A stretch of 64,000 nt of DNA from Lampris incognitus. Taxonomy: Eukaryota; Chordata; Actinopteri; Lampriformes; Lampridae. The stretch lies in NCBI RefSeq assembly GCF_029633865.1, contig NC_079211.1:6267091-6331090 (forward strand), in the 5' to 3' direction. Numbering within the stretch: the first letter of the stretch is position 1; every line of letters begins with the position of its first letter. The notes under the pieces were generated by a model. It was not told the DNA's origin and searched no databases. It saw only the letters and a program-made list of their open reading frames with translations. The translations under genes and the position numbers were made by a program. Shown here one piece after another: positions 60,015-64,000 of the stretch.

Positions 60015-60354
60015 GTTTGTATGTTTACAGTATGTATGTTTACCATGTGTATGTTTACAGTGTGTATGTTTACAGTATGTATGTTTACAGTGTGTATGTT
60101 TACAGTATGTATGTTTACAGTATGTATGTTTACCATGTGTATGTTTACAGTGTGTATGTTTACAGTGTGTATGTTTACAGTATGTATGTTTACCATGTGT
60201 ATGTTTACAGTGTGTATGTTTACAGTATGTATGTTTACCATGTGTATGTTTACAGTGTGTATGTTTACAGTGTGTATGTTTACAGTGTGTATGTTTACAG
60301 TATGTATGTTTACAGTGTGTATGTTTACAGTATGTATGTTTACAGTATGTATGA
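60015..60354. repeat. 15-bp minisatellite
   Basis: About 22 units GTATGTTTACAGTRT with ACCATGT variants, starting at the exact end of the miniature LTR element. Open frames on both strands are repeat artefacts. Confidence 0.95.
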
Positions 60355-61110
60355 AGTCATGATTTGTGTTTTACGTCTGTGTACCTTCAGTTCTCCGGCG
60401 TTTTACAGTGTTGGCCTGTGTTCGAGTTGTCGAAGGCCACATTTAACATCCGTAAAGGGAACCGGAGTCTCGCATGTGATCAGTGGGGGGGGCACACTGT
60501 GTTTAGGCCTGTGGGCTTTCATTCAGGTTTCCCGGTCAGCCAGTCGCCCGTGTTGCCCCGTCTATCTCGATGTAGGCCAGGTCAGCACAACCAAGGTCAC
60601 CTGGCTATTAATAGAGACAATAGCCTGCATGTGTGGCGATTTAGCGGGATAAATCCCGGGATGTCTTTGTCAGGCCTCCTCTGATTAAAGAAGACAAGCG
60701 GGTTTGGAGAAACCTCTGGACCTGCAGAGCCTGCAGGTTTCTGCAGCCGAGGCTGCAGGGCGTCTGGAGGAGGAGAAATGACGGGGAGAGAGGTCGAAAA
60801 AATCTGTAAGACAAGTGGGGAAGAACACTAATACTTTTCACTCGGGTGGTTTTTGGCTGGAGGGGGTGCAGATGTCAGGGAGGGGGTCTGGGCGGTGAGG
60901 AGGCCATCAGCCGGTTCCCAGCAGACATGTTACATCATGAATCACACGGCCCTCCGAATCTGATCTGAAAAGTGGGGTGGTGGTGGTGGGCACGCTTCCT
61001 GTTAACCGAGTGCGATAATGATTTTATTTTAGATGATTTTTTTTTTTTTTTGGTGTCAGATCAGGTTGGATCCACATTGCTTTAAGACCGGAATTTCACC
61101 CCTACCTTAA

Positions 61111-61710
61111 AGGACCATGGGCGGTCAAAATGACGGCCGGTTTTTAAACTCTATATTGTGTCAAGATAAATACCCAGCTGAGATATTAATGCATTACATA
61201 CGTTAGTGTGTCTGTTATGAAACTAGCTGACACCAAAATTAACATTTTAACAACTTTAATACTATTTTTAAACAATCAAAATGGCCGCTGTCCAACGCCT
61301 GTAAACACTGCAGCGCCTCGGTGGTAGTCGTGGTGCGTCTGTAACCAGACATGTTGGACATAATCACCCATCAAGTTTCGACTGTTTCTCTCCACTGGAG
61401 GGCGCTAGTGTGTTTCTAGGACAGAGCAACGAACTCCACGGAGGAAATGACGCCACCAACACACGTCATAAACACTGACATGACGCACACCGTCACGCGC
61501 AAATTACGAGCGGCCATTTTGACGGCTCATGGTCGTTTTGCGTAGATCTTATCGTATCTTTTTTTGTGTGCAATTGATCTGAAACTCGTTATGATGCAAA
61601 TATGTGCGGCTTTGGGAGCATTCGGGGAGCAGCGGGTCTGTGTCCTTCCCCCCCACAAAGTTATTCAACTTTGAAAATCCAAATCTGTCAGAATGGCGGC
61701 CTTGGTCGTT
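61111..61710. repeat. 600-bp dispersed element, copy 2
   Basis: Same orientation as copy 1 and similar throughout, for example AGTGTGTCTGTTATGAAACY, CACTGGAGGGCGCTAGTGTG and GACGCCACCAACACACGTCA. Begins AGGACCATGGGCGGTCAAAA and ends GGCCTTGGTCGTT. Confidence 0.75.
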
Positions 61711-61977
61711 CTGCTTACGTCATCCCCTCATCCGCCGCTTGACGTGAGAGGCCCTGCGTGCAGCCAGGCCTCGGTCGGAGGAGCAGCGTCTGAGGCGGCT
61801 GAGGAGGAGGCGAAAGGAGGTCTGAGGTGAACAGCTGTTTTTAAACGGCCCGTTTGCGTGTTTATCACCGTCTTTCTGCCACAGTCGCCGCCTGTCGTCT
61901 GACGAGGCAAAACGTCCTCATAATTACCCCGCTCTGTTCGTTCTCGGCCTTCCAGGCCGCTTGTTGTTGCCCCGGCG

Positions 61978-64000
61978 TGTGGGAGGCGTTATGATTACAC
62001 ATGTAGGAGGCGTTATGATTACACATGTGGGAGGTGTTATGATTACACAAGTAGGAGGCGTTATGATTACACATGTAGGAGGCGGTATGATTACAGATGT
62101 AGGAGGTGTTATGATTACACATGTAGGAGGCGTTATGATTACACAAGTAGGAGGCGTTATGATTACACATGTAGGAGGCGTTATGATTACACAAGTAGGA
62201 GGCGTTATGATTACACATGTAGGAGGCGGTATGATTACAGATGTAGGAGGTGTTATGATTACACATGTAGGAGGCGTTATGATTACACAAGTAGGAGGCG
62301 GTATGATTACACATGTAGGAGGCGTTATGTGTAGGAGGTGTTATGATTACACATGTAGGAGGCGTTATGATTACACGTGTAGGAGGTGTTATGATTACAC
62401 ATGTAGGAGGTGTTATGATTACACATGTAGGAGGTGTTATGATTACACATGTAGGAGGCGTTATGATTACACGTGTAGGAGGCATTACGATAACACATGT
62501 AGGAGGCGTTATGATTACACATGTAGGAGGTGTTATGATTACACATGAGGAGGCGTTATGATTACACATGTAGGAGGCGTTATGATTACACATGTAGGAG
62601 GCGTTATGATAACACATGTAGGAGGCGTTATGATTACACATGTAGGAGGCGTTATGATTACACATGTGGGAGGCGTTATGATTACACATGTAGGAGGCGT
62701 TATGATTACACATGTAGGAGGCGTTATGATTACACATGTAGGAGGTGTTATGATTACACGTGTAGAAGGCGTTATGATTACACATGTAGGAGGCGTTATG
62801 ATTACACATGTAGGAGGCGTTATGATTACACATGTAGGAGGCGTTATGATTACACATGAGGAGGCGTTATGATTACTCGTGTAGGAGGTGTTATGATTAC
62901 ACGTGTAGGAGGCGTTATGATTACACATGTGGGAGGCGTTATGATTACACATGTAGGAGGCGTTATGATTACACATGTAGGAGGCGTTATGGTTACACAT
63001 GAGGAGGCGTTATGATTACACATGAGGAGGCGTTATGATTACACGTGAGGAGGCGTTATGATTACACATGAGGAGGCGTTATGATTACACATGTAGGAGG
63101 TGTTATGATTACACATGTAGGAGGCGTTATGATTACACATGTAGGAGGTGTTATGATTACACATGTAGGAGGCGTTATGATTACACATGTAGGAGGCATT
63201 ATGATTACACATGTAGGAGGCGTTATGACTACACATGTAGGAGGCGTTATGATTACACATGTAGGAGGCGTTATGATTACACATGTAGGAGGTGTTATGA
63301 TTACACATGTAGGAGGCGTTATGATTACACATGTAGGAGGCGTTATGATTACACATGAGGAGGCGTTATGATTACACATGTAGGAGGCGTTATGATTACA
63401 CATGTAGGAGGCGTTATGATTACACATGTAGGAGGCGTTATGGTTACACATGAGGAGGCGTTATGATTACACATGAGGAGGCGTTATGATCACACATGAG
63501 GAGGCGTTATGATTACACATGAGGAGGCGTTATGATTACACATGTAGGAGGCGTTATGATTACACGTGTAGGAGGCGTTATGATTACACATGAGGAGGCG
63601 TTATGATTACACATGTAGGAGGCGTTAATATTACATGTGTAGGAGGCGTTATGATTACACGTGTAGGAGGCGTTATGATTACACGTGTAGGAGGCGTTAT
63701 GATTACACATGTAGGAGGCGTTATGATTACACATGTAGGAGGCGTTATGATTACACGTGTAGGAGGCGTTATGATTACACATGTAGGAGGCGTTATGATT
63801 ACACGTGTAGGAGGTGTTATGATTACACATGTAGGAGACGTTATGATTACACATGTAGGAGGTGTTATGATTACACATGTAGGAGGTGTTATGATTACAC
63901 ATGTAGGAGGTGTTACGATTACACAAGTAGGAGGCGTTATGATTACACATGAGGAGGCGTTATGATTACACATGTAGGAGGCGTTATGATTAGACATGTA
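61978..64000. repeat. 24-bp minisatellite running off the window end
   Basis: At least 2.0 kb, about 85 units of GTAGGAGGCGTTATGATTAC + ACAT, with GGTGTT, CGTGTAGG, CAAGTAGG and one-base-shorter GAGGAGG variants. The 24-bp period is a multiple of 3 and the unit lacks stops in most frames, so long open frames appear on both strands. They are not genes. Confidence 0.97.

Larger units (their letters stand above)
52302..64000 (+). other. prom1: prom1 intron 1 (partial), dominated by satellites and mobile elements
   Basis: No second prominin exon was recognised. The stretch holds an (ATTG)n at about 52687-52717, 24-bp, 71-bp, 41-bp, 15-bp and 24-bp tandem arrays, two hAT-type elements, a pair of 600-bp repeats and a miniature LTR element. 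Unassigned parts include 52720-53560 (a G-run at 52857-52868, otherwise ordinary), 54925-55890 (ordinary, with a possible tRNA-like fragment near 55690-55730) and 60360-61105 (ordinary). Confidence 0.8.

Noticed and set aside
61865..64000. Frames of up to 330 codons with Met-Cys-Asn-His-Asn or Met-Ile-Thr-His-Val repeats
   Set aside because: They are produced by the 24-bp minisatellite on both strands at once, which a real gene would not do.

Overview
This is a vertebrate, almost certainly teleost fish, genomic window. It contains spliced genes with GT-AG introns, fish-type SINEs, Rex3-, CR1/L2/Rex1- and Penelope-type retroelement remnants, hAT and Tc1 remnants, and very dense micro- and minisatellites. 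No bacterial, organellar or viral genome organisation is seen. Most long open frames are simple-sequence or minisatellite frames, not genes.

Two host genes are supported, both on the + strand. The first is tapt1 (transmembrane anterior posterior transformation 1 family). Eleven coding exons lie between 1082 and 37557; their phases join without a break from the conserved first membrane region to the conserved C-terminus and TGA stop, followed by a poly(A) signal at 37859. The 5' exon(s), roughly the first 110 residues, lie before the window. The second is prom1 (prominin-1/CD133). Its first coding exon (52052-52301) encodes a signal peptide and the start of the first extracellular region; the remaining exons lie past the window end. 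Adjacent same-strand tapt1 and prom1 match the human TAPT1-PROM1 neighbourhood, so this is conserved microsynteny. No other host gene or true tRNA gene was found.

Layout: 1-37880 is tapt1, with introns full of a tRNA-derived SINE (most copies with clear target-site duplications), V-SINE-like elements, LINE pieces (Rex3-like 3810-5121, CR1/L2-like 9715-11810 and 32640-35935, a restriction-endonuclease-type LINE end 25910-26939), a Penelope-like element (5410-6885) and an internally deleted Ty3/gypsy-type LTR element (15387-17313). 37880-51200 is intergenic: SINEs, three minisatellites including a roughly 1.9-kb 27-bp array, two copies of a non-autonomous DNA element, a Tc1 remnant. 51210-52300 is a (GATA)n/(GACA)n block, a CpG-rich promoter region and prom1 exon 1. 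52302-64000 is prom1 intron 1, at least 11.7 kb, mostly satellites and mobile elements.

The most interesting structures are in prom1 intron 1. Two hAT-type non-autonomous elements with perfect 8-bp target duplications each contain an expanded tandem array. A tiny LTR element (LTR-PBS-PPT-LTR, 379 bp) has LTR-like units that resemble a tRNA gene with A-box and B-box-like sequence; a related solo unit with a 4-bp target duplication sits inside one of the hAT elements. A 24-bp minisatellite runs off the window end. Assignments rest on reading the sequence and on remembered family features; no database search was run.
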